Source: Streptomyces sp. NBC_00878 (GTDB lineage: Bacteria; Actinomycetota; Actinomycetes; Streptomycetales; Streptomycetaceae). Taken from it: 64,000 nucleotides of DNA. The position numbers were made by a program, and so were the translations under genes. The notes under the pieces are model-generated. The model saw only the letters and a program-made list of their open reading frames with translations. It made no database searches and was not told the DNA's origin. The stretch lies in the NCBI RefSeq assembly GCF_026341515.1, contig NZ_JAPEOK010000001.1, forward strand, positions 5,022,001 to 5,086,000. Direction: 5' to 3'. Numbering within the stretch: position 1 is the first letter of the stretch; each line of letters starts with the position of its first letter. Shown one piece after another: positions 17,125 through 25,816 of this stretch.

Positions 17125-17813
17125 GATTGACCCCTAGTCATTTTGTTTTGATCGGGACAGGTCAAGAGCTTGATCGCGAAGCATGGTCTGAGCAACCGGA
17201 TATCCATGTGATCTAGGTAACGTCGAAATCCGGCCGTGGCCGAAGGAGTAGAGGCCGCAGGCGCTCGAGGTTGACGGCATCAAGAAGTCGTCAGCGTAAG
17301 CGGAATGTGGCCACATATTTTCTCCAATAGGACATAAACGCCGGTTGATATCGACGAAAGGTGGCGTTCGTCCGTTGTGTCGAGACGTCGCGCGCACGCC
17401 GGGGGAACGAGGGCGCGGAGGCGGAATGCGCCATTCAATGGCCGGATCGATGGCCCAGTGGTGGTGGCCGAAGTCATGGGATCTACTCCCCACCGGGGCA
17501 GGTTGGGGCTAAGGTAATCGCTCCTGTCGCGCCGTAATGAGTGGAGGGCATCGGCATGAAGGTGCTCACGCTTAGGCCCTGACGGTGCCTTGCCGCGCCG
17601 CGGCCCCGGAAAGCGGCGTCATCTTCCAGGAGCGGCTGTTGTCGAACGAGTCCCGAAGCAGTGGAACTATGCCTCCTGCCATCCGCAGGCGGTGTGGAAT
17701 TCGCGCCTCTCTGGCGCTCCGCGCTGCACAGCAGTCGGCCGGATAGCTCACTTTCATTGACATAGACCGCTGATGTCGATCCGCACCGCTATCCCGAGGG
17801 CCTGAACACCTTC
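17125..17813. other. Long intergenic region between divergent genes
   Basis: These 689 bases separate the bacteriocin gene from the glycosyltransferase gene. They are lower in GC than the surroundings and contain only short frames without motifs. The bacteriocin promoter must lie in the left part; TTGACC on the minus strand at 17160-17165 is a possible -35 box, with no convincing -10. Confidence 0.5.
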
Positions 17814-19307
17814 ATGACTTCCCACATAGCCGTTCTCCGGCGCTGTCTGCCTGTCTGGGCGATCCCGATGCTGTGGACTCTCGCCTTCGGCCTGTGGGGG
17901 CTGTCCCGGCAGCACAGCGTGTGGCGGGACGAGGCCGCGACCTGGCAGGTGGCACAACGGTCAGCAGCCGACATCTGGCACATGCTCGGGCAGGTCGACG
18001 CCGTGCACGGGCTCTACTACCTGCTGATGCACGGACTCTTCGAATGGTTCGGACCCAGTACCACGACCCTGCGGCTGCCCTCCGTGCTGGCGATTGCGGT
18101 GGCGGCGGGCAGTGTGGCGGTCATCGGCCACCGGCTGGCGGGCGCCCGGGCCGGCCTGGGAGGAGGACTGGCGTTCGGGCTGCTTCCGGCCGTGCAGTTC
18201 TATCTCCAAGAAGGCCGCCCGTACGCGCTGGTCGCGGCCGCCGCCGCGATTTCCACACTGCTGCTGGTGACCGCGTTCGAGGGGCGTGGTGGGGCGATGT
18301 GCTGGGCGGCGTACGGCACCACAATCCTCCTGTGCGGGCTGTTGAACTGGCTGTCGCTGCTCATACTGCCCGCGCACGTGGCGACCCTGGTCTGGACACG
18401 GGCCCGGCGCGGGATCTGGACACGCTGGGCGTCTGCCTCAGCGGTCGCTACAGCGTGTGTGCTGCCGTTGATCCTGTTCAGTCGGAGCCAGTCCAGACAG
18501 ATTTCCTGGATACCGCCGCTGACCTGGCACATGATGATCGGCCCGGCGGTCCTGCTGGCGATCGGCGGCCTCGGAGCCCTGCTGAATCGGCCGCAGGTAG
18601 GCCAATTGTCGGCGGCAGCCATCGGGCTGCCACTGCTGGCCGTGCCGCAGATCAGCCTGATCGGTCTCTCGCTGGTCCAGCCGCTGTTCTTGGACCGGTA
18701 CGTTCTCTTCAGCCTGCTGGGTCTGGCACTGTTGACCGGTGCGGGGCTGAGTGCGGCGGTGCGAGCAGCCACACCGCGGTTCCCGAGAGCATCGACGTGG
18801 GCTCTCCCTGTGGTGGTCGCCGTATCGATGGTGGCGCTGCTGCCGCAGTCGCTTGCCAAGCGGTCTTCGTCGAGCCGGGTGGACGACGTACTGGCGGTGG
18901 CAGTAGACGTGCGACGTCTGAAGGAGACCGGGGACGCGGTCCTCTTCGTGCCTGCGGCGCGGCGCGACACCAAGTTGGTCTCCCCCGACGCCTTCATCGG
19001 TCTGCGGGACATCGCTCTGACCGAGAGCCCGGCGAAGTCCGGGACACTGAAAGGTGTGGAGGACAGCCAAGTCCGGATACGGGCTGCGATGCTGACCCAG
19101 CGGCGGATCCTGCTGGTCACGGACGCAACGAAGGTGGCGAAGCCGGTGTCGGCGAAACGGGACAGGATGAAGATCTCCGTGTTGAAGGAGTACTTCACGG
19201 CGGTGGCGGACAAGCAGGTCCGCGGCCGGAGAGTGACGATGTACGAGCGGCTCGCACCAGCCCAACGATCTACCGACGGAAGTCCAGCGGGTAAGCCGGA
19301 CGTGTAG
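17814..19307 (+). CDS. GT-C fold membrane glycosyltransferase (mannosyltransferase/ArnT-like)
   Basis: A 497-residue protein with 10 or more hydrophobic segments. The first loop contains WRDEAATW, the acidic motif that binds the polyprenyl-phosphate sugar in GT-C enzymes, followed by VHGLYYLLMH. A loop with PAVQFYLQEGRPYALVAAAA is typical of the GT39/GT83-like actinobacterial family. The C-terminal 140 residues are soluble and extracellular. It is monocistronic. The acceptor is unknown; cell-wall glycan or protein glycosylation are the options. Confidence 0.82.
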   Translation: MTSHIAVLRRCLPVWAIPMLWTLAFGLWGLSRQHSVWRDEAATWQVAQRSAADIWHMLGQVDAVHGLYYLLMHGLFEWFGPSTTTLRLPSVLAIAVAAGSVAVIGHRLAGARAGLGGGLAFGLLPAVQFYLQEGRPYALVAAAAAISTLLLVTAFEGRGGAMCWAAYGTTILLCGLLNWLSLLILPAHVATLVWTRARRGIWTRWASASAVATACVLPLILFSRSQSRQISWIPPLTWHMMIGPAVLLAIGGLGALLNRPQVGQLSAAAIGLPLLAVPQISLIGLSLVQPLFLDRYVLFSLLGLALLTGAGLSAAVRAATPRFPRASTWALPVVVAVSMVALLPQSLAKRSSSSRVDDVLAVAVDVRRLKETGDAVLFVPAARRDTKLVSPDAFIGLRDIALTESPAKSGTLKGVEDSQVRIRAAMLTQRRILLVTDATKVAKPVSAKRDRMKISVLKEYFTAVADKQVRGRRVTMYERLAPAQRSTDGSPAGKPDV

Positions 19308-19455
19308 TCGGAATTCTTTGCTGAGGACACGGGCTCGTCGCCCGACCTGCTGTGTTCCTACCCTAGAACGGCAACAGCGTCGCCTGGGACGGCAACCGCT
19401 TCAAAAGGCAGAGTGAACCGCCCTGGTTCGCAAGAAGACGTCGGACTGTCCCGAG

Positions 19456-19965
19456 TTGGGTGAAGTCGAGGGCAGCACTCTCCCGGGCGCCAAGGTGATC
19501 AAGAAGCAGGTGAAGGAGGTCCTCCGGGAGATCCGGGAGACGGGACGGTACGAGGCCCCGGAATCCGGAGCGCCGCAGGACTACGAAGAGGCCCTCGTAA
19601 ACCTCCTCGACAAGGGCCGGCAGAACAAGGCACTGGAGGCGGCGAACAAGGTCCTCGCGCCGAAGGCGAACAGGTGGGACCAGTTCATGAACTCCGAGGG
19701 CCTGATCGGCATGACCGCCATCGCCGACATGCTCAACATGCCCGTGAGGGACATGACGAACTGGCTCGTCGACGAGGGCGTCTTCCATGAGCAGCCCTCC
19801 AGGTTCGGCGCGAACAAGAATATGCCGCGCCGCGCGTACCAGTCCTCGGATCACTTCAAGGTCAAGCTGGAGACGAACGGGAAGGTGTCCTACGAGGTGG
19901 CTTACGCCACCGTTCTCGGAGCCGACTTTGTCTTCGACCGCTGGCAGGCTCACGCCGCCGCCTAA
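19456..19965 (+). CDS. Phage antirepressor KilAC-domain protein, probably a fragment
   Basis: A 169-residue frame starting at a TTG. The C-terminal 100 residues (FMNSEGLIGMTAIADMLNM, then WLVDEGVFHEQPSRFGANKN) resemble the KilAC DNA-binding domain of phage antirepressors. The N-terminal 60 residues are helical, and no Bro-N or other partner domain is present. No clear ribosome binding site precedes it. I read it as a phage-derived remnant. It converges on the Scr1-type regulator with a strong hairpin between. Confidence 0.5.
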   Translation: MGEVEGSTLPGAKVIKKQVKEVLREIRETGRYEAPESGAPQDYEEALVNLLDKGRQNKALEAANKVLAPKANRWDQFMNSEGLIGMTAIADMLNMPVRDMTNWLVDEGVFHEQPSRFGANKNMPRRAYQSSDHFKVKLETNGKVSYEVAYATVLGADFVFDRWQAHAAA

Positions 19966-20015
19966 CCGAACGCCTGCAGCTCCGCTCTTCTCTGGGAGGG
20001 CGGAGCCGCTGTCGT

Positions 20016-20053
20016 GCGGACAGGGGTACCCGCCAGCGGGTACCCCTGTCCGC
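20016..20053. terminator. Perfect 18-bp hairpin between convergent genes
   Basis: Arms GCGGACAGGGGTACCCGC (20016-20033) and its complement (20036-20053) are separated by 2 bases. Confidence 0.75.
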
Positions 20054-20076
20054 GCAGGGCGTCGATGGCTTTCAGA

Positions 20077-20901
20077 TCAGGGCGCGCGATCCGCCCCGTA
20101 CACGGCCAGATCCGCCAGCCGGGCGAACGCCCGCAGGTACATGTCCAGTTCACCGGGAGCCGTGACGGTCACCTTCGCCGCGAGCAGTTCCACGTGAACC
20201 CGCACGTCGTCGAAGACCGTGAACTGTTCGAGCGGCCACATGTCCCCCTCCCTCGCGGCCGCGGCCGGGATGATGCCCAGCGACATGGACGGCAGGGTCA
20301 TCGCGACGAGCACGTTGCCGAGCTGGCCGGCCATCACGTCCTGGTCGCCGACCCGATGGTTGAGTACGCTCTCTTCGATCAGCGTCGCGAACCGGTGGTC
20401 GCCCTCGTGGATGACCCGGGCGCGGCGCATCCGGACCTTCACCGCATCGGCCACATCGTCGGGAGTGCCGCGGAAGCCCGCGATCGTGCCCATGAGCGCC
20501 GTCGCGTAGCCGGGCGTCTGCAGGTAGCCGGGCATGACGTGGGAGGCGTACACGCGGAACAGGCGGGTGCGCTCGTACAACCTCGCGGACGTCTCCGCCA
20601 ACTGCTTCATGCCCGTGCGCTGGAGCCGCTTCCAGTGCAAGTACATGGAGTCGGCCCGGCGGCTGGCCTCGATCAGGTCTGCCGCCTGGCAGTCGGCATC
20701 GCACGCCGCACACCAGGCGCGGATGTCCGCGTCCGCCGGGGCGGTGACGGCGTTCTCGATCCTGGACGACTTGGCGACGGACCAGCCGCACAGGCGGGCC
20801 GGCTCCTTACCGGAGATGCCCGCGTCCAGGCGCAGCTCCCGCAGACGGGCCGCGAGAGCCGCGCGCGCTTCCTGCACGCTGGACGTCGGGAACGTGGACA
20901 T
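20077..20901 (-). CDS. Scr1-type XRE regulator with DUF5753, frameshifted C-terminus
   Basis: A 274-residue paralogue of the regulator at 31839. An XRE helix-turn-helix (RLRELRLDAGISGKEPARLC) is followed by the DUF5753 ligand-like domain (LFRVYASHVMPGYLQTPGYA). Compared with the other copy, a deletion near 20080 changes the last residues from GADARALVVKAIDGLR to GADRAP. This suggests the gene is decaying, though most of the fold is intact. The family is described as antitoxin-like regulators that act with small partner proteins. Confidence 0.8.
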   Translation of the reverse strand: MSTFPTSSVQEARAALAARLRELRLDAGISGKEPARLCGWSVAKSSRIENAVTAPADADIRAWCAACDADCQAADLIEASRRADSMYLHWKRLQRTGMKQLAETSARLYERTRLFRVYASHVMPGYLQTPGYATALMGTIAGFRGTPDDVADAVKVRMRRARVIHEGDHRFATLIEESVLNHRVGDQDVMAGQLGNVLVAMTLPSMSLGIIPAAAAREGDMWPLEQFTVFDDVRVHVELLAAKVTVTAPGELDMYLRAFARLADLAVYGADRAP

Positions 20902-20907
20902 GGCTGG

Positions 20908-21248
20908 CTACTTGACCTCGTACTCGTCGTGCGGAGTGGCCCGCTCCCAGACGAACGCGGCCGCATGCTGCTCGACCACCGCGGGATCGTCGCTCAGTTC
21001 CTTACTGATCCACTCGCCGTCCCCGGCGAAGTGCGGACCCGCATCAGCCGGCCGTCGAAGACCCACAAGTCGGTGCCGGGCAGCAGCAGATCCCAGGCCG
21101 CACGGCGCGGCAGCCACCGCACCTGTTCGCCGGCTTCGACGTTGGCGCGGGTCTGGTAGTGCTCCCAGCGGATGTAGTCGGTGACCGGCTCGGACACGAC
21201 CCGGGCACGGCGCACGGTCACGCCGCGGGCGACAGCGTGTCGCATGAG
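20908..21248 (-). pseudogene. DUF6879 gene, N-terminal deletion and frameshift
   Basis: It matches the intact gene at 32700-33215. The C-terminal part (GEWISKELSDDPAVVEQHAA) and the middle (VARGVTVRRARVVSEPVTDY) are in different frames, and the first 65 or so codons are missing. The deletion joins GACAGCG to the GTGTCGCATGAGC of the upstream gene. In the intact copy these sites lie about 270 bases apart and share a GACAGNGT microhomology. Confidence 0.85.
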
Positions 21249-21268
21249 CTCGTCGTCTCCTCGTCGGC

Positions 21269-21373
21269 TTAGTAGCTCTGGGTCAGCAGGTCTGATGCGT
21301 CCGTGTCTACCCAGACCGTGGGGCATCCGTCCTCGTCTGTCTCGGGGTTGATCCCGACGAAATGAATGTTCAT
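21269..21373 (-). pseudogene. 83-residue gene, cut by a stop codon and deletion
   Basis: MNIHFVGINPETDEDGCPTV is nearly identical to the intact gene at 33190, but a TAA replaces the CAG codon after QSY and leaves 34 residues. The 3' half is lost in the same deletion that removed the DUF6879 N-terminus. Confidence 0.85.
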
Positions 21374-21610
21374 GGTGGCTGGCCTCCCGCGCTAGTCGGT
21401 TGCAGCGATTTACACCACCGTCGTGGCCTGGAGTCACATGGCCAAGAGCGCATACCGGCCATGGCCAGGGGTGTCCAACTGCCATGTAATTCGGTGCAAC
21501 TTCGTAGCCGAGCCGATGCGCGGGTTCCTGGCGTCGGCAGGTACCGACAAGACCCCGACGAGTCGGTCAGGACTCCCGGGGCGTGGCCAACGCTGAGCAG
21601 GAGCGCCGGC

Positions 21611-21986
21611 ATGGCAACAAATACCATCCACCCGACCGCCAGCGAAGCCCAGAATCAGGCCCCGCCGGACATTGAGACAATGCGCGAGACCGCTGATCGT
21701 CTGCTGGACCGGACGCCATCCCGCTGGCCGCTGCCGAGCTGGACACGCTCACTCTCACGATGCGCGGACATCTGGAGTTGCTGATCCCCGACGTCGAGCG
21801 CTCCGTTGGCGGACGCCCCAAGAACGTGGCGCAGTACTGCGCTCTGGCGTGGGTCGGGGAAGCGGGGGGAAGCTGCGCGTCGAGCCGCAGCCCGGCCCTG
21901 ATGGGGCGGCCGCCCACGCGCGGCGCCTGGCCCGCGTCCTGAACGCCCTGTGCCACCACTACGAGCGGCTCGGCGGGTGCCCGTGA
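21611..21986 (+). pseudogene. DUF6415 gene, frameshifted
   Basis: It matches the intact gene at 33678. After MATNTIHPTASEAQNQAPPD and ADRLLD, a short deletion shifts the frame. Downstream the homologous sequence continues in other frames to NALCHHYERLGG. Confidence 0.85.
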
Positions 21987-22408
21987 GTGGGACCCGACGC
22001 GTATGCCGCTACTGCGACGATCCCAACACCGACCTGGACGGCGCCGTGTGCCTGTGGCATGAGCCCGGCATGCTCGGCCCGGGGTGGGGCGTCTACACAC
22101 ACCGCGAGCACGCCGACCTCCTCACGCCGACCCCCGTGCGAATCCTGATCACGAAAGCGCCGCGGTCGGACGACCGACCCCCGGCCGGGCATGTCCACCG
22201 GCCGAGGCCGACCCATGTCCCGGGCCGTGATCGTCTGCACTTCGGGCGAGCACCGGGCGAGCTAACGATCTCTGCGGCTTCGAAACGGACCAAAGGCCCA
22301 GGTCAGATTGCCTCTGACCTGGGCCTTGTCGGTAGACCCTGTGGGACTCGAACCCACAACCAATGGATTAAAAGTCTCGATGACTTCATGCCGGACGGTG
22401 ACGCATGA
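21983..22408 (+). CDS. Paralogue of the 67-residue protein, reading into attL
   Basis: A GTG start gives MSGTRRVCRYCDDPNTDLDG and LWHEPGMLGPG, homologous to the gene at 34064. The original stop is gone; the frame continues through the 22293 hairpin and the attL core to a TAG-free end at 22408, giving 141 residues. The extension is very likely fortuitous. The CRYCD motif is kept. Confidence 0.35.
   Translation: MSGTRRVCRYCDDPNTDLDGAVCLWHEPGMLGPGWGVYTHREHADLLTPTPVRILITKAPRSDDRPPAGHVHRPRPTHVPGRDRLHFGRAPGELTISAASKRTKGPGQIASDLGLVGRPCGTRTHNQWIKSLDDFMPDGDA
22293..22327 (-). terminator. Original tRNA-Lys terminator, displaced by the element
   Basis: A perfect 15-bp stem (AAGGCCCAGGTCAGA, arms 22293-22307 and 22313-22327) sits two bases before the attL core. 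In the empty chromosome it would lie just after the 3' end of tRNA-Lys, the normal place for its terminator. Confidence 0.75.
22329..22376. repeat. attL core, 48 bp
   Basis: It is identical to 45490-45537 and carries the 3' 44 bases of tRNA-Lys on the minus strand, including the T-arm and anticodon-stem side. Confidence 0.93.
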
Positions 22409-22507
22409 TCCGGCATCGTCCTTCCAGTCCAGGTCAGACGCCGTTTCTCGGTGATGCGGTATCGATCGATACCGCATCGTCCGAAGGTGTCCGGGCTCAC
22501 GGCGGGC

Positions 22508-22771
22508 TCACTCGCCTGCCGTCCGTTTCGGCCGGCCGCCCTTCCGTGCGCGACGCTCGGCCAACTCCTGTTCGGCCTTCACGAGGTCGGCGCGGTCCTG
22601 ATCGTCGCCATGCTCACGAACGCGGCCTCGCATGTGGTCGAGCAGGTCGTTCGTGCGGTCCGTGTCGAGCCTCTCGCAGATCCGTCCGTACGCGTCCCAG
22701 AGCGGCCCGGGTACTCGGATGGGGCGGGTCCTCGTATGCCGGGGGGATGGGCTTTCCTGCTCGCCGCTCAC
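22508..22771 (-). CDS. Small AICE protein, RHH-like or other DNA-binding
   Basis: An 87-residue charged protein starting at a GTG after AGAGGGAGCAGC. The core (RPIRVPGPLWDAYGRICERL and DRTNDLLDHMRGRVREHG) resembles a strand followed by two helices, as in ribbon-helix-helix proteins. The C-terminus is Lys/Arg-rich (ERRARKGGRPKRTAGE). It is divergent from the rightward AICE genes across a dyad at 22818-22851, so it could be the regulator of that promoter. No function is assigned. Confidence 0.65.
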   Translation of the reverse strand: MSGEQESPSPRHTRTRPIRVPGPLWDAYGRICERLDTDRTNDLLDHMRGRVREHGDDQDRADLVKAEQELAERRARKGGRPKRTAGE

Positions 22772-22817
22772 GCTGCTCCCTCTCTGTAGATACAGGGAAT
22801 CTTTGCATGAGCCTTGT

Positions 22818-22851
22818 GCAACTACAAGGTTTCCGGATACTCTGTAGTTGC
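22818..22851. promoter_or_regulatory. Dyad in a divergent promoter region
   Basis: GCAACTACA (22818-22826) and its complement TGTAGTTGC (22843-22851) are separated by 16 bases. The region between 22771 and 22949 is AT-rich for this genome. It is a likely operator for the leftward or rightward AICE transcript. Confidence 0.55.
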
Positions 22852-22948
22852 AAGGTTAGCTACTCCGGAAACGGAGCGGCCCTCGGACGGTGTTACGAGC
22901 ACCGACTGAGGGCCTGACGGAACAACCTGATCTAGGCAGGAGCCCGCT

Positions 22949-23440
22949 GTGTTCAACCTTCTCACGTCCCCCCGGACCGTTCGTACGGTCCGCGGCATCC
23001 TCGGCACCGTTGCCGACGCCGTCCGCTCCGTCGTCGCCCCGGCGACGCTCGTCGAGCAGACCGAGACCTCCACGGTCGTTACGACCGTCGAGGCCCCGGA
23101 CCCGGCTGGCGTCCTCACCGCCGACGAACTCCCCCCGGTCGACACCATCGAGACCGCCGCCCGCGAGTACGAGCGCGCCGCCGACCAGGCCCGCCGCGCC
23201 GACCGCGGGAAGCGCGCCGCGAAGAAGGTCCTCGACCGCCTTCCGGCCGGGATCTACGGCGGATGGAAGGTGTTCCGCACCCCGTCCTCGCGGCAGACCC
23301 CGGACCTCGCTGCCATCACGGAGACCTACAAGCGCCTCGGTCTCGGCCCGGTGCCGATGAAGCCGTGCGCCCCCTCGCTGAAGGTCGAGCGCGTCGAGTT
23401 CGTCCCGGCCGCCAACGAGCTCGCGGCCCTGGCTGCCTAG
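22949..23440 (+). CDS. Hypothetical AICE protein
   Basis: A 163-residue protein starting at a GTG after AGGAGCCCGCT. An N-terminal helix-rich segment (TVRTVRGILGTVADAVRSVV) is followed by an acidic, Thr/Val-rich stretch and a C-terminal block, GWKVFRTPSSRQTPDLAAIT. The region YERAADQARRADRGKRAAKK could form a coiled coil. It is the first gene of the rightward AICE run. I do not recognise a family. Confidence 0.72.
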   Translation: MFNLLTSPRTVRTVRGILGTVADAVRSVVAPATLVEQTETSTVVTTVEAPDPAGVLTADELPPVDTIETAAREYERAADQARRADRGKRAAKKVLDRLPAGIYGGWKVFRTPSSRQTPDLAAITETYKRLGLGPVPMKPCAPSLKVERVEFVPAANELAALAA

Positions 23441-23586
23441 TCCGCCACCCGCCCGCGCCTGCCCCGCCCGCGTTCTGAAGGACGCGAATTCTACCGCCGG
23501 GTAACGGAGTTGGGCCGGACGTCCCCCAAACGGAGAAGGGACGCCTGGCCCACCCCCGGCGGGACGACTACGAGGAGAAGAGCCGC

Positions 23587-24696
23587 ATGCACACCACACC
23601 CGAGGGGACAGAGACCATGCAGAACACGACCGCCCTTGCCGCCGCCACCGCCCACCTCGTCGACACCGACCAGCCCCCCGCGACCTTCCGCGCCCGCACC
23701 GCGGAGACGGGTGCCGGCAGCCAGCAGCGGGCCCGCGCCGAGGAGCTCGTCGAGGACGGAGCCCGCGAGCACACCAACAACCAGGCCGCCGAGGCTGAGC
23801 GCGAGGCAACCCGCCGAAGCCTCCTCGACGACTGGAAGAAGGTCGGCGACCTCCACCGCGAACGCGGCACCTACACCCCGGCTGTGGAGAACTTCTACAA
23901 CGAGGTCGCGCTCCTCGTCTCCGTCTCCCCGGACCCCGCCGCCACCTTCGACACGCTCCTGAACGTCATCTCCAGCGAGAACGCCAAGAGGAACAAGACC
24001 ACCGCCGAGTGCCCCGTGTGGCCCGGCATCTGCACCGACACCGCCCCGGGGCACTTCGACCACTTCAACCACGAGCACCGCGTCCTCGACAAGAGCGGCA
24101 ACCCGCTGCTCGACGTCGGGTTCGTCCAGCTCTCCGACCTCGGCGGCAACAGTCCGGCGAAGATCTACGTCCGCGGCGAGGACTTCGCCCCGGAGGAGAT
24201 CCCGGCGAAGACCGCGGAGCTCCGGCGGCTCCTCGACACCGCCGACGCCATGGCCGAGAAGGTCCTCGCCATCGGCAAGCCCGAGGTGGCGCCGCACTCG
24301 TGGGCGTACACCCTCCGGGGCACTGACACCAGGGTCGACGTCACCTGCCCGCCGTGGTGCGAGAACACCCACGAGATGGATCAGTACTCCACTCAGGTCG
24401 CCTCGGACATCTACCACCAGGCGTGGGGCCAGGAGCGGACCGTCGAGGCCACCGACGAGTGCGAGAAGTACGAGCCGCGGCGTCTTCTGTCCGCGCAGCT
24501 CGCCGTGATCCCGGACTCCGAGCTGGGTGAGGCCGAGCGCGCCCCGCACGTGAGGGTCGAGGTCGTCGACGAACTGTGGACCCGCGCGATGGGCCGGGAC
24601 GAGCTGGCCGAGTTCATCGGCACGGTCGAGGGCCAGCTGACCGAGCTGCGGAAGCTCCACACCCGCCTCGTCCAGGTCCGCGCCGAGACCGCCTGA
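23587..24696 (+). CDS. DUF6907-like Cys-motif protein, long form
   Basis: A 369-residue protein preceded by GAGGAGAAGAGCCGC. The C-terminal third contains DVTCPPWCENTHEMDQYS, the CPxWC...H motif of the DUF6907 family found on Streptomyces plasmids and elements, and the following RVEVVDELWTRAMGRDELAE. The N-terminal 150 residues are helical and acidic. The shorter gene at 25248 shares the CPAWC motif. The Cys/His set could bind zinc. The function is unknown. Confidence 0.75.
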   Translation: MHTTPEGTETMQNTTALAAATAHLVDTDQPPATFRARTAETGAGSQQRARAEELVEDGAREHTNNQAAEAEREATRRSLLDDWKKVGDLHRERGTYTPAVENFYNEVALLVSVSPDPAATFDTLLNVISSENAKRNKTTAECPVWPGICTDTAPGHFDHFNHEHRVLDKSGNPLLDVGFVQLSDLGGNSPAKIYVRGEDFAPEEIPAKTAELRRLLDTADAMAEKVLAIGKPEVAPHSWAYTLRGTDTRVDVTCPPWCENTHEMDQYSTQVASDIYHQAWGQERTVEATDECEKYEPRRLLSAQLAVIPDSELGEAERAPHVRVEVVDELWTRAMGRDELAEFIGTVEGQLTELRKLHTRLVQVRAETA

Positions 24697-24784
24697 GTCC
24701 CACCCGCAAGACGGCCCCGAGGCCGGCGACCCTACCGCCGGCCCGGGGCCTGGATCCGACCCTTTCAACGCAAGGAGTCAGACC

Positions 24785-24931
24785 TTGTCCAGGACCGTAC
24801 CCGAGCAGGCCGCGCCCACCCGCCGCCTCGTCGCCGCGGGCGTCATCCGCCGGAGCGCGGACCGCACCACGACCGTGCGCGTCACCGCGGCCGGCGTCAC
24901 CGGCACCATCCGCAAGGGAGCCGGGCGATGA
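24785..24931 (+). CDS. Small basic AICE protein
   Basis: A 48-residue frame starting at a TTG with AAGGAG 8 bases upstream. It is rich in Arg and Thr (RRLVAAGVIRRSADRTTTVR). Its stop overlaps the next ATG by 4 bases, supporting translation. The function is unknown. Confidence 0.6.
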   Translation: MSRTVPEQAAPTRRLVAAGVIRRSADRTTTVRVTAAGVTGTIRKGAGR

Positions 24932-25251
24932 CCAACATCCCCGAGCCCGTCCGCGAACTCCTCGCCGCCGTCCTCGAAGCCATCGACCTCCCGCACCCCG
25001 CGACCATCGGCGGTAACGGAACCCACGACCAGCTGCTCGCCGTCCGCGCCTCGCACGCGAGGATCGCGCTGCGGGCCGTCCTCGACGGCGGACCCGACTT
25101 GGGCCCCGCCTGGAACGCCGGCTACCTGCGTGAGCGCCTCGCCGAGCACCCTGTCGCCGGGTACGTCACCGCCGACCAGGCGCACGCTGCTCTCGACGCC
25201 GGGAAGTCCTGGTCCGAGGCCGTCGCCCTTCCCGTCGGGGAGGGTCAGTGA
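24928..25251 (+). CDS. Hypothetical AICE protein
   Basis: A 107-residue helical protein (MTNIPEPVRELLAAVLEAID, then HARIALRAVLDGGPDLGPAW). It is coupled to both neighbours by 4-base overlaps (ATGA upstream, GTGA downstream) inside a run of small genes. No motif is recognised. Confidence 0.7.
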   Translation: MTNIPEPVRELLAAVLEAIDLPHPATIGGNGTHDQLLAVRASHARIALRAVLDGGPDLGPAWNAGYLRERLAEHPVAGYVTADQAHAALDAGKSWSEAVALPVGEGQ

Positions 25252-25622
25252 GCGTCGGCCGCACCGTCACCCTGCAGACCAGCGACCACGGGGACGTCAC
25301 CCTGCCGTGCCCGGCCTGGTGCGTCGGCCACGCTGACCACGACCCCGAGTCCGCCCGGGCCGACCTGATGCACGTGGGCCCTGAGGTCGACTGCACCCAC
25401 CTCGGCGTCACCCTGTTCACCGCCGAGCTGGTGCAGTCCCCGTTCGCCGGGCCGAGCTCGCGCTACCTCGGCGGCCGTACGCCTGGCGTCTCCATTCATC
25501 CGCTCGGCAAGACCCTCGACCCGGCCGACCTGTACTCCCTCGCCGCGCAGCTGGACGCGTACGCCGACCGGCTGCGCGACATGGCCGACCGGCTCTCCAC
25601 GATTCTCGGGGGCGCCGAGTGA
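25248..25622 (+). CDS. DUF6907-like protein, short form
   Basis: A 124-residue protein starting at a GTG that overlaps the previous stop. Residues 18-60 carry LPCPAWCVGHADHDPESARA and VDCTHLGVTLF, a CPxWC...H motif shared with the long protein at 23587. The C-terminal helix (LYSLAAQLDAYADRLRDMAD) may dimerise. It is likely metal-binding, with no known function. Confidence 0.75.
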   Translation: MSVGRTVTLQTSDHGDVTLPCPAWCVGHADHDPESARADLMHVGPEVDCTHLGVTLFTAELVQSPFAGPSSRYLGGRTPGVSIHPLGKTLDPADLYSLAAQLDAYADRLRDMADRLSTILGGAE

Positions 25623-25816
25623 AGCGCGGCCCCGTCCGTCGGCCGACCGAGCATGCGGCCCTCGCGGCCGTGTGCCGGTCCGCCCGGCGCCTCCCGCCTG
25701 TTCCCGCCTTGATGGCCGCGCTGCTCGACGCGAACGAGCGCCGTGACCGCGAGGGCGTCATCATCTGCGCGCACCGTGTGGTGCGCGCCGCCGCCCCGGA
25801 GGTGGGCGAGTCGTGA
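25619..25816 (+). CDS. Small hypothetical AICE protein
   Basis: A 65-residue, Arg/Ala-rich frame starting at a GTG in a GTGA overlap and ending in an overlap with the next gene. The dense coupling supports it as a real gene. The function is unknown. Confidence 0.6.
   Translation: MKRGPVRRPTEHAALAAVCRSARRLPPVPALMAALLDANERRDREGVIICAHRVVRAAAPEVGES

Larger units (their letters stand above)
20058..22170. repeat. Segmental duplication, copy 1 (decaying)
   Basis: This stretch is colinear with and very similar to 31840-34210. It covers the Scr1-type regulator, DUF6879 gene, small 83-residue gene, intergenic region, DUF6415 gene and a 67-residue gene. Four of the reading frames are damaged here. It lies outside the element bounded by attL. 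Confidence 0.85.

Noticed and set aside
17572..17763. 63-residue minus-strand frame in the bacteriocin/GT spacer
   Set aside because: No motif, weak start context, low-GC noncoding look.
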